Notes under the pieces: generated by a model | What the model saw: the letters and a program-made list of their open reading frames with translations, nothing else | Database searches by the model: none | What the model was told of the DNA's origin: nothing | Shown here: positions 53,826 to 64,000 of the stretch, piece after piece | Position numbering within the stretch: position 1 is the stretch's first letter | How the letters are laid out: each line of letters starts with the position of its first letter | Position numbers and translations under genes: made by a program | Source of the DNA: Armigeres subalbatus | Lineage: Eukaryota; Arthropoda; Insecta; Diptera; Culicidae | Direction: 5' to 3' | NCBI RefSeq assembly: GCF_024139115.2 | Contig: NC_085139.1 | Coordinates: 11,937,533-12,001,532 of the forward strand | Length of the DNA stretch: 64,000 nucleotides

Positions 53826-53829
53826 CTTT

Positions 53830-54665
53830 CTAGTTCCGAGAAAACTATTCAATTGGTGAGCTGTGCATTATTTGTTGTTTCTCGGCCAATCACGACTAGC
53901 AACTACGATGGGTAAAGTCAATCAAGCTAAGCTAAGCTTAGCTTGTCTTATGTTCAATATAATCGAGTTATATTCGTCGTATGAATCTAAAATTTGCTCG
54001 ATACACTCTTCCAAAGCAGCCGTCATAAATTTCCCTACAAAGTGAATCTTTATCGTTGAATTATTGATTTTTTTTGCGTGATGAGCCAACATTTCATGCT
54101 ATGCTCCCATGATCCTATGTATCAAGTTTCCACAATTAACAATGTATGTGAACAAATACCAACAGCATCAATGAGAGCACAATCATCATAAATTTTGTGT
54201 GAGATGGTTCGAGATTGACATACATCAAACGTGACAAACGTCAATAAATATCTCACATTTCTATCCTCATAGATAAAAAGATGATACCTTGAAAAAGTTT
54301 CATATTTCGATTTGAACTAATGAAGAGTTAAAATAAAGTTAGGACTCATTAAAAAGATAATTACTCATGTGTAGGGCCACAGCTCAAATTAATGATGTCT
54401 TATATTCAATGGTAAATAAATAGACAAATTTCTACTTCTTTTAATGAATTCAAGATTTACGCAAATGTACTAATACTCATGGTCAACAATGCATTCAGCG
54501 AAAATCACATATCTATATAAAAAATCGCATATGCAAATGCAGCACCCAAATGTATAAGGACCTAGCAGAGTACCCCTCTAATTGCATCAGCGCTTGATAT
54601 AAAACATTACTGCATCGTCGTTTCACTGATCGACTCGTTGAGCCCTCAAACGAAGCCAGTTTATA
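53830..54665. other. AT-rich, no gene recognised
   Basis: Only short motif-free frames. A gtcaatcaagctaagcttagctt phrase near 53917-53940 is a small palindromic word (aagctaagcttagctt). Confidence 0.35.
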
Positions 54666-54668
54666 TTA

Positions 54669-54798
54669 GTGCTGTCCAATGAGCAGCTCGAAGTAGCTCG
54701 AAGTTGTTCCCGTCCTGCTCGTTCTTTTTTGTCAACAAATGCGCATGAGCAGGACAGGGAGAAACTTCGAGCTACTTCAAGCTCTCATTGGACAGCAC
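54669..54798. mobile_element. 130-bp near-palindromic MITE, TA target
   Basis: gtgctgtccaatgagc and cttcgagctact-type arms pair across the element: gctcgaagtagctcgaag…gtcctgctc on the left, gagcaggac…cttcgagctacttcaagctc…cattggacagcac on the right. TA lies on each side (54667-54668 and 54799-54800). A loop of about 25 nt is tttttttgtcaacaaatgc-like. No coding capacity. Confidence 0.8.
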
Positions 54799-54799
54799 T

Positions 54800-56993
54800 A
54801 TTGTGTGCGAAAAATCGCACATTCAAGCAAGCGTTAATCTGTGACACCACTCGCTGTCCAATCTGTCACAACAAACGTACACGCACGATCATAGAGTGCG
54901 GCGTGAAAGTTATGTACGTTCAGTTCCGTTGACGACGATGTGAAACGGTGGCGACGGAAGAGTAGCCGCAAACATCTCGAATTTCTCCACCGTTGTCTCC
55001 GCTCATGCTGTTCAGTGCGCTTTTTTGTTTGAAGGCGTTCCTATGCAACAATGAGAAGGACCCCAAAGACAACGGTGCCATTGGCGTAGTTAAAAGGGCT
55101 AAATTATCAAGGTTTAAGGCTTTCCAAACCTGAATTTTATAGAATTCTCAACAGCAGAACTCTTCGGTGATCATTTTGGAGCTTTGCATTGTTATCAGAA
55201 CTGTTGATCATTGTAGGGCACAACAGCCTTTATTGATAAATTTATACTTCTGCACATGTTTTATATGTTTTTTTGTAGAAGTGTTTGTGAAATGTTGGCG
55301 AAAAGACCGCCGAGATTGGTGCCTCGTTCTTGTTCTTCATGAGAACAATTTCTACCCAGCTCGCTTATCTTCCTCCCACAACGCACCCCTAGCTGCGCCC
55401 ACGACCGCAACGTTGATAAACACCCGATCCCAGTTCATGACTCCGAACGGTAATGACTCGTCAAATATTGACCCACACGCGTGATCGTGACGACTGTGGC
55501 GGCGGCGGTGTCCGCCGGCGGCTACTCGATCCCTTAATATCCGATTACCGGCGAACAAAAACTGCGAAAGGTCTCGAAGGGGCGTTAAAGCGCTTTGTTT
55601 GATTTGATTTTGATCTAATACCAATAACAAGACAACAAAAACGGCTTCAAACACTCGAGATGTCAGCGAAAGACAACAAAGGCTGTATGCAGTGTGAAGA
55701 AGTCGAACGCAATCAAAAAGCAAACTGCCGAAAATTGACAGCAGCTCGTCTTTGGTGCCCGCTCGATTTATTGTTCGATCGATCACCAGGAGACGTTGTT
55801 AGTTGGTTGGCTTGGCACGGCAACTACAGGGGGAGGGCTGATAGGGTTACACAACACCCACCGTCCGATTCTCCTGGGCCAGGCTTCAAAGGAATCCTTC
55901 CCACCTTCTTCGCCTTCTTGTTCTCGGCAGCGGCTATGATTTACGTTCTCCGAGCGGCACTTTGTTTGTGCTCTTTGGACAGTTTGAACAACAATGCTTC
56001 GGTTTGATCTGATTCGGCGGCTCATTTGGACACATCGACTAGCGCGAGCGCGAGGGGGAAGAAACAGCAGACTGGAATTTGCTTGAGAAACCCGATACGC
56101 GCCACTTCGGTAGTGTAAGCCTCTGAGCCTCAGCCTGCGGGGATTTTCCGATCCGATCCGGGTGGAGAGAGGTCACATCGGGGGCGGTGGGTGGATCAAA
56201 GTAGGTGATGCAGAAAAATCCTCGTCGCTCGCTCGCTCGAGAGCTGCAAAAAAAAAGCGGCCTACTACTGCAGGCAGGTACATGGGATCGAGGTGACTGC
56301 AACATGAACAGAGAGCAGGCGGCGAATCGTTACCGTTTAGTGTGAGAACCCGCTGCTGCCGAAGCCGGCTGGCCTACTGTGTGCCAGGTCGTGTTCGTGG
56401 CAGAGATTTATTGCAAAATTGAAATTTTTGAACAATGTTTATGCTTGTTCAATTATGTATGATTAAGTGTTTATTTATTTGTTATTAATTCTAGCGTTTG
56501 TCGCTGCAAGAAAGTTCGGAATGGGATTAGATGTACGCCTAGATGAGCAGTGGGGGTCGCTGTCGAAGGGGCTTGTCAACAAGCTCGATGTATAAAGGCA
56601 AAAGCGATTGGATCAGTGCAGGGCCTTATATGGTGCAGTCTAATTCTCTTCGTTTCTAGCTCTGGGCTTCGAAGAAGCTGCTGGAGCATCAACTGCGGAG
56701 CAATAACAGCAATAGAGCAATACTAGAACTTGGTGATTCGATGACAGGTCGATAAATTTAGATTTATTTTCCAATTGTTAGCAGCGCTTGTTCGTCGTGC
56801 TGCATTTACCCGACCAAACGGACTACCCTTTGATGGAAGTCGAGGGAGCCACTTTCTTCGGATAGTCATTGTTCTGCGGAGGGAGTGCCTTTCGTTAGGA
56901 AACTTCTGAGCGTCATCTGTCACATCCGTTTTTGGAGAATGAGTATTGGTGTTAGGTCACTGTGTTCTCACCTTGCGGCATATGCCCACTTAT
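54800..56993. other. less repetitive stretch, no gene recognised
   Basis: This is the least repeat-like part of the right half, with mixed GC (for example ggcggcggcggtgtccgccggcggc near 55497-55523) and several medium open frames on both strands (55352-55786 minus, 55660-56007 plus), none with a domain I can name. It could hold host 5' or regulatory sequence. I cannot support a gene. Confidence 0.3.
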
Positions 56994-56997
56994 TTAA

Positions 56998-57557
56998 CCT
57001 TCTGTCTGTGCTCAAAAAAACTTACGTTGTCTGTGCTCTGGGGTCAAATTGACCCCAAATTGAAATTGCTATAACTTTTTTATTGTTTGGCCGATTTTGG
57101 ATTTTTGGGGCTGTTTCGGAAGATAATTTAATCATCTTTCAGGTCATTACCAAAGATTGACTATAGGCGGGTACATCGCAAGAAGGGGTTTTCGTAAATA
57201 AGAGTACAAAAACAGTGATTTTTCATGCTTATTTTATTTATATCTGAAAATCTTACCCATTTTGAACTGCACCTTGTCAAAAAAGTTATGCAGGAAGGCG
57301 TGTGCTTTGACATGCCCCAAAAATCCAAAATTGGCCAAACATTAAAAAAGTTATAGAAATTTCAATTTAGAGTCAATTTGACCCCAGAGCACAGACAACA
57401 TAAGTTTTTTGAAAAAAGTACACTATAGCGCATATTTTCAAGATTTTTTAATCAAATTTGCACCTAGGAGACAGATCTCGGCGAGTTTTACTAAACTACC
57501 AAAAATTAGGACCTGAGTGGCCTAAGGTCCTATTGACCCCAGAGCACAGACAAAAGG
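56998..57557. mobile_element. 560-bp foldback element with TTAA target duplication
   Basis: Flanked by TTAA (56994-56997 and 57558-57561). Outer ends CCTTctGTCTGTGCTC and GAGCACAGACaaAAGG. Inside, arms 57012-57111 and 57314-57411 pair over about 100 bp (cttacgttgtctgtgctct / agagcacagacaacataag; attgtttggccgattttgg / ccaaaattggccaaacatt). The box gtctgtgctctggggtcaa recurs at both inner and outer levels. TTAA targets are typical of piggyBac-type MITEs. Confidence 0.8.
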
Positions 57558-57561
57558 TTAA

Positions 57562-59235
57562 TATTAACTAGGATATTTAATCATACTTCCCAATCTCAAT
57601 TTATGAAACTTTTTTATTTATTTTAATACATATATGTAATTAAAACAAAAAATATGAAGCCACTTTAAAATATATCTGGTCTGTTAATCACAGCATGTGA
57701 TTATACAAATCGTGAATGGCTATACAATGCAATCTTCTATATATTGTCGCAAATTGGTACTTGGGATTAGTACCTTCTCCTATACAGTAGCTAGGTATAC
57801 TAGCCACGTCCTCACAATCACGAAAGGAATGTTAGTTCAACATCTTCGATAGTGCAGATGCAAGAAACTCATACTACCTTCATAGATGTATCGGGAAGGA
57901 AAATTTGTTTTATTGGGTAAGGTGAATAATAGGGAGCTCTAATCGATAATATAGACCTATCTGCTTAATGAGCAGAAACACGACAAAACAGGCACTCAAT
58001 CAAAAAAAAAAAAAATAAATGGATCGATTTTTTTTTAATTCTAAACGTCATTTCATATACCTCACCAGGTTAAATAAGATTATGGATCACGGATATCTCA
58101 ATAACGTGCTTCCTCGATTTCCACGATAAAAAGTGAAGGCAATTTGATGAACCCCATCCGAATATAATTTAGGGCCACTTGGCTTTTGTTCACCTTTTTT
58201 TGCAGGGGTGTAGAATCAAATTTCTCTTAGTTGCATGAAGCCACTATTTTGAAATTTGTTTCACATTCCATGCTACATACGCGACAGATATCATTATGAA
58301 CCTGGTCAATAATTTTTGTATGCTATCTGTTCAGTCAGTGTAACCGGACACCGCTAGAAAAGGGGCAAAGAGTTATTTTATAGAGTTTCAAAAAGTTTTT
58401 GTTTATTGAGACATTAGGCATTCAAGGGTAGTGGGAATTCACGAAATGTGATGCTTGCCGCAGATTTTAATAATCCAGCAATTCGATTAATGTTATATAA
58501 ACAGCTACAGATCACATAGGGTTAAGGCAGGCATTTTCGTCTTTCTGTCATACTCTCGAAAATCGATAAAAGTGACAATTTTTTGCCAAACGTTCTGCTA
58601 TAGCGGAGTTCTGGCAAATTGACATTGCTTTCATTGTTTTTAGTTTAGTTAGAAATATGCTATTATGTAGGCCTCAAAAGCCATGTCCAAGAAAGAAACA
58701 GCTTATAGCTTTTCGGTTTTCGCATAGGTATACTTCGTTTTGATAACACGATGCAGCTTTTGTGTATTGTTCGCCAGTCTTCAAGGTGCAGCCCGCGCAG
58801 ATGTTTATCCATCCTGCCGCACTCGAATGAACATTCGCTTCGAGCTCGAACGTGCACTCGTAAAAATGAACATGAACACGAACGCAGGCTGGATGCTCAT
58901 GTTTCGCACCACGCTCGAACATCGGTGTTTTCAGCACGGCTGTGAGCGCCGCCGCTTTGAGCACGATACAAAACATTGGTAACCGATTCAATACGGATGG
59001 GTCATATATGACCCAATTCGAAAATCAGCTGTCAAAAATCAGTTTTAAGAGATAGAAGCTTGCTTTCTTCAGCAAAAATTTTCAAAATAACTGTTCCATC
59101 CAGGAAAAATATTGCTCAGGTTATGGGCACTAGGATGATCTAGAGCAGCCAAACTATCCTTGAGTTCTAATTTGAATGTACTAAGGAATGAACACCATTT
59201 TTTACCACATTCTGGTTAAACAATTGAAATTAAAA
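57562..59235. other. no gene recognised
   Basis: AT-rich, with a poly(A) run near 57999-58015. 58740-58985 has GC-richer sequence with opposed words (gagctcgaacgtgcactcg / cacgctcgaac) and open frames on both strands, but no domain. Probably repeat-derived. Confidence 0.35.
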
Positions 59236-59239
59236 TGCT

Positions 59240-60395
59240 TTATGATAATATTCCGCGCCTGTCCAGCGGTATCAGATCTTTTCCAATATCTACGATACTT
59301 CCAACAGTTCTTGAACTCAGATCTTAATATTCAAATCGTTCAACAAAAAGATCTACGATGTCCCCACTAGTTTTATGAGTTGGAATAGCTTCAAGGTTCC
59401 TCATTACATTATTCGACATACATTAGAGAATTCGTTCGATATCTACGACACTCCAAACTCTCCTTGAGCTCAAATCTTAATATTCAAATCAATCAACACG
59501 AAGATCTTCGATGTCCCCACTAGTTGTATGAGTTGAAATAGCTCCACGGTATCTCATAACACCATGACAGACACACCACAGAATTCGTTCAACATCTACG
59601 AGACTCAAAACTATCCTTGAGTACAGATCTTAATATTCAAATCGTTCAACATGAAGATCTTCGATCCTCCCCACTAGTTTTATGAGGTGGAATAGCTCCA
59701 GGGTTCCTCATTACACCATTACAGACACACCACAGAATTCGTTCGATATATACGACACTCCAAACTGTCCTAGAGAACAGATCTGAATATTCAAAACTAT
59801 CGTCATACAGATGTCTCAGCTTTTTTATTAGTTGTAATAGCTCCACGGGATTTCGTTGCACCATTAAAGACACATCACAGAACTCGTGTCTTTGAGCGCA
59901 GATCTTAATATTCAAAACGATCAACAAGAAGATCTTTGATGTCCCCACTATTTTTATGAGTTGGAATAGCTCCATGAGACTTCATTACACCATTATAAAT
60001 ACATAACAGAATTCGTTGAACATCTATAACACTCCAAACTATCAATGAGTACAGATCTGAATATTCGAAATGATCTACATGGAGATCTTCGATGTCTCAA
60101 CTATTTTCATGAGTTGTAATAACTCCACGGGATTTCGTTTCACTATTATAGACACATAACATAATTCTTTCGACATCTACGACACTCCAAACTGTCTTAG
60201 AGCTCAGATCCCAATATTCAAATCGATCAACATGAAGATTGTTGAGGTCCCCACTATTTCTATGAGTTGAAACAGCTTCACTGGACTTCGTTACATCATT
60301 ATAGACACATTACAGAATTTGTTGGACACGACACGACTGTCCATGAGTTCAATTCTTTATATTCAAATCGATCAACAAGAAGATGTACGATGGTC
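59240..60395. repeat. 153-bp tandem satellite, about 7.5 units
   Basis: The phrase cagatcttaatattcaaa (or variants) recurs with atct at 59321, 59474, 59627, 59781, 59902, 60055, 60208 and 60352: spacings 153, 153, 154, 121, 153, 153, 144. Each unit also carries tctacgacactccaaactgtc, agatcttcgatgtccccacta, atgagttggaatagctcca and attacaccattatagacaca. One unit has lost about 32 bp. No long open frame survives. Confidence 0.95.
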
Positions 60396-60785
60396 TAGCA
60401 TGGATTTACCGCCAAAAAATGTATGGTGAAGGACATCTAGGGAAGATCCATATAGTACGTTATGCGGAACAATTGCCGTTTTCAACACCCCTCTCCCCTT
60501 CGCCACACTTCTTGTAATAAACCTCTAGTTTTTTTATTATTCATCACGCTGCCCAGAAGTCACCCCCCCCCCGTCCCGTCCCAGTAAAGATGTGACGTAC
60601 TTTGTGAATAACCACCTTACACAAATTTCATCAACAATGAGAGCATTTCTCAAAAAACCAATGACCTGTTACCAGTCTACTAAATATATTTTCGATGAAA
60701 GTAGATTATTATTGAAAAATTTTACTATTGATTCCTTTTGGTACACTGCTTTCAAAAAGTTTACTCCTAGTGTGCTGCATGTTTG
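60396..60785. other. no gene; C-rich tract
   Basis: Contains a cacccccccccgtcccgtcccag tract near 60564-60584. The open frame 60592-60816 has no family motif. Confidence 0.4.
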
Positions 60786-60905
60786 CAGTAGACCTGTGCG
60801 CCGCCGCCGACACTAATTGACGTACGCCGACGCCGGTCAAGGTGTCGGCGGCGCGCCATACGCCGGTTGGCTCCACGCCGCCGAATTTCGTATTTCACGC
60901 CGATG
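60786..60905 (+). repeat. GC-rich cgccgacgcc repeat, copy 2
   Basis: agacctgtgcgccgccgcc, gtacgccgacgccgg and gtcggcggcgcgcc match the inverse of 52187-52326. It is bounded by AT-rich DNA on both sides. Confidence 0.65.
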
Positions 60906-62380
60906 TTTGGCCAACACAAAAATCACATAGTGCGTTCGCATCTGCCGAACCAAGGCAACCTATCAAGCATTAATTAAATAGCTATTTTACCTTTAGCAGA
61001 TTTGTTTACTTTTATCCCTGTCACTTTAACCCGGTTTGGCGTGTTAAATGTTAGGTCATCTAAAAACGTCTTGGCTACAGATCTACAAATCAATGAGCGT
61101 TTCGATGAACTTCTAATCTCATATGTAACTTCATGTGGAATAACCTCATTCTGGTCGCATTGAGTGGTTCATCATCTTTTTAAATGTTTGAATGTCACAT
61201 ATCTTAATAGGTCCATTGCTCACAAACGCGGCTACAAATCAACACCATAATGAATGTTGGATTTGGATGCCCAGTCTCGTAGGATTTTTTTAGCTTCCCT
61301 GGGCATGGAGTATCATTCAGTTAGCCATGGTACCCATCACCCTGGCTTGAGTCTTGCTCTGCATGCGGCTTCACCCAATAGCACAATCGAACTTAAATAC
61401 CATTCTGCTTTCAATGCACTGCTGTGTGAAGGAGGTGGAGGTGGCGGACCCGTAAGCAGAGACACTTACGCGAAGCCCACAGGATAGAAAGAATATCCTT
61501 TCAGCAATGTAATCAAACAGACTAATAAATAGATTCTCAATCCTTTTTGAGCTTTCCGATGGACGGCTTCTTTGAGGGTCACGTCGAATCCATTACAACT
61601 GTGGGGAAGTGTACCCATCTACATGAGTAGAAATTATTAAAAGTATTCCAAAAAAGAATTTCTGAAGGAATTCCTGATGGAATGGTCAGAATGAATCTTA
61701 TAAGAATTTTTGAAGGACTTTCCAGAAGAATTTCTTAAGGTCCTAAGAAGTTCCGAAGTAATTCGTGAGGGGAATTTGAAAGAAAAGCCTGGTTTCATTT
61801 GAGGAGATTTTTTTAAAAGGACTTCCTGAAGAAATTCTCGATCGGATTCCTGACGAAGTTTTTGAAGGTATTTTAGAATGAGTTTCTTGATTACTTACTG
61901 AATTAATCCTTGAATATTTTTCATAGCGAACTATTTAAGGTATTTATGAAAAAAAAAAATCTGTGGGAATTTTCTAAGGAACTTCTTCAGGGACTTAGAG
62001 CCTACTTTTTTGTTGTATATGTTTGTGTTGTCACAGAAAGAACACTGAGTGCTCGTATAGGAGAGTGATAACTCAAAATAACCAACGATCACGTTGAAGG
62101 TTGAATTGTAATTGCTTTATTCATAACTTGTCGAATATAAGTTTACCTACTGAAGACATCTGAGCTTGGATCGATATTTGAATTAAGAGAGAGAATGAGT
62201 ATAGCATGTTTAATTGGGAGTGCCTAATGGAGAAGGTGCTGACAACAGCTTGTCTGTAGTCATTGGACTCCTTACAGGTAATGCTTGTGCAATCAATTTG
62301 ATTTCATGGGAAAATATTCTATGAGAAACTTAGTTGAAAAGAAACTTGATGACATGAGAAATGCACATGTCACAGTGTCC
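60906..62380. other. no gene; minor repeat pieces
   Basis: 61290-61312 (agcttccctgggcatggagtatcat) resembles the body of the SINE at 17331-17355 and may be a SINE scrap. 61640-61990 is AATTCCT-type repeat in reverse sense. No coding motif. Confidence 0.35.
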
Positions 62381-62579
62381 TGTATGACATAACGTTGTCA
62401 ATTAAACAGATAAATACGACATCACTAGTATGCGGGCGATAAATTCAGAGAAGCTTTTATCGAAAGTGGAGGTGGGAATTAGCTTGAAACATTTCAGAAG
62501 CCACAGTGAAGTGCAAAAAAAAATAGACGTGTGAACCTTAGTGAAACGCCATTGTTAATTGACAACGTTATGTCATACA
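62381..62579. mobile_element. 199-bp element with 25-bp perfect inverted ends
   Basis: The 25 bp at 62381-62405 (tgtatgacataacgttgtca and five more) are matched perfectly in inverse at 62555-62579. A TA dinucleotide falls inside each outer end, so the true end may be TGACATAACG with a TA target. The centre is unpaired, with no coding capacity. Confidence 0.7.
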
Positions 62580-62590
62580 AATAGAGGTAG

Positions 62591-62761
62591 TAAACTATAG
62601 AGGACGGTTGTCGCTGAGGTTTCCTTTCTCGTTCCCAAACATGTTGGGTACATATCTGTCAAAACGTACTGAGTTTTTCTTTGTTGACATTTAGCACCCT
62701 TTCACCACCAGCAAAAGATGTTTCGCCAGTGACGACAGCGACAGTCTTCCTCTATAGTTTA
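62591..62761. mobile_element. 171-bp foldback element with TAAACTATAGAGGA ends
   Basis: taaactatagaggacggttg (62591-62610) and tcttcctctataattta-like tcttcctctatagttta (62745-62761) are inverted, extending to tgtcgctg / cagcgaca. Only 11 bp separates it from the preceding element. No coding content. Confidence 0.7.
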
Positions 62762-62875
62762 TTAGCTCTATTGTCATACAGGGCACAAACATACCCAACA
62801 AAACCTCTAAATCGCTGAAGAAAGTGAAATATACACCAAAATGTCGGAAAATAGACGCAACAACGTTTTAGTTGG

Positions 62876-64000
62876 GGGCAGCAGGGACTATGTCCAAGGG
62901 CTTGACGATCCATCCCCAGGCCATCTGCGAGTTGTGGCGCCTGCCTAGGATGTGGTGGGGTTTGACAGTGGGCCCTGTTAAACATCTATAAAAAGCTGCA
63001 TGAATCCGCAAGTAGGCTCCGCCAAAGCGATCGTGACATGTCATCGGTGACATGAACGCTCGGTAGGAAGGGAGGAAATGTATAGACCGGTCATCGGACC
63101 GAATAGTCTGCATACCGTATCGATCGACAATGGCCAACGATGCATAAACTTTGCAGCCTCCCGCAGAATGGTAGTCCGAAGCATTTTCTTCCCCGCAAGA
63201 ATATCCACAAGGCCACATGGAAATCACCTAATCAAGTAACGGAAAACCAAATCGACCAAATCGTTCTGATTGACGGTAAATTCTTCTCCGACATCACGAA
63301 CGTACGCACTTACCGCAGTGCGAATATTGAATCCAACCACTACCTCGTTACAGTATGCCTGCGCTCAAAACTCTCGACGGTGTTCAACGCGCGTCGGAGT
63401 CGTCCGCCGCGGCTAAACATTGGGCGGCTACAAGACTGTAGGCTAGCCCAAGACTACGCGCAGCTGGAAGTGGCACTCCCAACGGAAGAGCAGCTAGGCG
63501 CAGCATCTCTTGAAGATGGCTGGAGAGATATTCGATCCGCCATTGGAAGCACCGCAACCGCTGCACTAGGCACGGTGGCTCCGAATCAGAGAAACGACTG
63601 GTATGACGGCGAATGTGAGCAGTTAGTTGAGGAGAAGAATGCAGCATGGGCGAGTTTGCTGCAACACCGCACGAGGGCGAACGAGGCACGATACAAACGG
63701 GCGCGGAACAGACAAAACTCGATTTTCCGGAGGAAAAAGCGCTAGCAGGAAGATCGAGACCGTGAAGAGACGGAGGAACTGTACCGCGCTAATAACGCAC
63801 GAAAGTTCTATGAGAAGTTGAACCGTTCACGTAAGGGCCACGTGCCACAGCCCGATATGTGTAAGGACATAAACGGGAACCTTCTTACAAACAAGCGTGA
63901 GGTGATCCAAAGGTGGCGGCAGCACTATGAAGAGCACCTGAATGGCGATATGGCAGACAACGGTGGCGGTATGGTAATGAACCTAGGAGCACGCGCGCAG
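62876..64000 (+). mobile_element. RTE-like non-LTR retrotransposon, copy D, runs off the window
   Basis: Starts with the same gggcagcagggactatgtcc as copy C and follows its leader to 63035, then jumps to the endonuclease position equivalent to about 45270 in C: a deletion of roughly 600 bp. From there it stays close to C (caccgtaacc-like caccgcaacc at 63550) but keeps the 297-bp linker (63574-63870) that C has lost. It continues past the window end within the linker region (ggtggcggcagcactatgaag). Confidence 0.85.
63060..63745 (+). pseudogene. RTE-like endonuclease end and linker, copy D
   Basis: An interrupted first part (GDMNAR near 63047-63062) is followed by the open frame 63140-63745: NIHKATWKSPNQVTENQID, VLIDGKFFSDITNVRTYRSA, NIESNHYLVTVCLRSKL (usual SDH is SNH here), then the linker AQLEVALPTEEQLGAASLEDGW, NDWYDGECEQLVEEKNAAW, ARYKRARNRQNSIFRRKKR and a stop. 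The linker resembles that of other RTE-like ORF2 proteins. The stop at 63743-63745 (tag after cgc) breaks a frame that continues in sequence sense (QEDRDREETEELYR). Confidence 0.75.

Noticed and set aside
55352..56007. Overlapping open frames on both strands as genes
   Set aside because: No domain, low-confidence composition and opposing overlaps; more likely chance frames in GC-richer DNA.
58663..58991. Open frames on both strands at 58.7-59.0 kb
   Set aside because: They arise from repeated gctcgaac/gtgcactcg words. No family motif and no splice context.

Overview
This is eukaryotic, repeat-saturated DNA and almost certainly a mosquito genome, most likely Aedes. The evidence is a Feilai-type tRNA-derived SINE (17216-17513), BEL/Pao, R1-clade, RTE-like and LOA-type retroelement pieces of mosquito character, many foldback MITEs, a spliced Helitron with very short introns (55-88 bp), and large amounts of two degenerate Aedes-style simple repeats (one built on GGCCAAATGA, one on AATTCCT). 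I found no convincing intact single-copy host protein gene. Almost every recognisable coding region belongs to a mobile element and carries breaks.

Layout. 0.5-1.1 kb: RTE-like relic (copy A, minus). 1.8-2.3 kb: 151-bp tandem repeat. 3.6-9.7 kb: one BEL/Pao element (minus) with degraded gag and pol. Its gag is split by a 1.2-kb CCCAAG-ended insertion that itself contains a MITE carrying a perfect (GT)94 tract. 9.7-12.6 kb: RTE-like copy B (minus), abutting the BEL gag start and containing a 77-bp perfect-hairpin insertion. 15.5-16.1 kb: LOA-type RNase H relic. 16.3-18.8 kb: a field of GGCCAAATGA repeats that has taken up at least three mobile elements. 20-20.5 kb: 3' end of another LINE. 22-24 kb: repeated spacer-like units with a histone H2B C-terminal relic and a histone-type 3' stem-loop. 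24.3-31.2 kb: the centrepiece, a Helitron/Helentron with a multi-exon gene for HUH Rep, PIF1 helicase and an endonuclease/exonuclease/phosphatase (EEP) domain, broken by only a few small lesions. A second, orphan histone-type stem-loop follows at 31.5 kb.

34.8-35.6 kb: 763-bp MITE with inverted arms of nearly 300 bp, next to a tRNA-like SINE. 36.5-36.9 kb: 52-bp tandem repeat. 37.1-41.5 kb: R1-clade LINE (minus) inserted with a 15-bp target duplication inside a GAGT microsatellite. 44.5-47.4 kb and 62.9 kb to the window end: two copies (C and D, plus) of one RTE-like family with complementary internal deletions. 49.8-50.1, 50.6-51.5, 54.7 and 57.0-57.6 kb: non-autonomous DNA elements. 59.2-60.4 kb: 153-bp satellite. 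62.4-62.8 kb: two adjacent small foldback elements.

How it fits together: there is no operon-like logic. The window is a stratigraphy of insertions into insertions. The Helitron is the only region that still resembles a complete gene with working splice sites and nearly complete catalytic motifs. It sits between two histone 3'-end signals that point away from each other, which suggests that the locus was once a histone-gene spacer or that histone fragments were copied here. Family names come from visible protein motifs; clade names such as RTE, R1 and LOA are my best reading and were not checked against a database.
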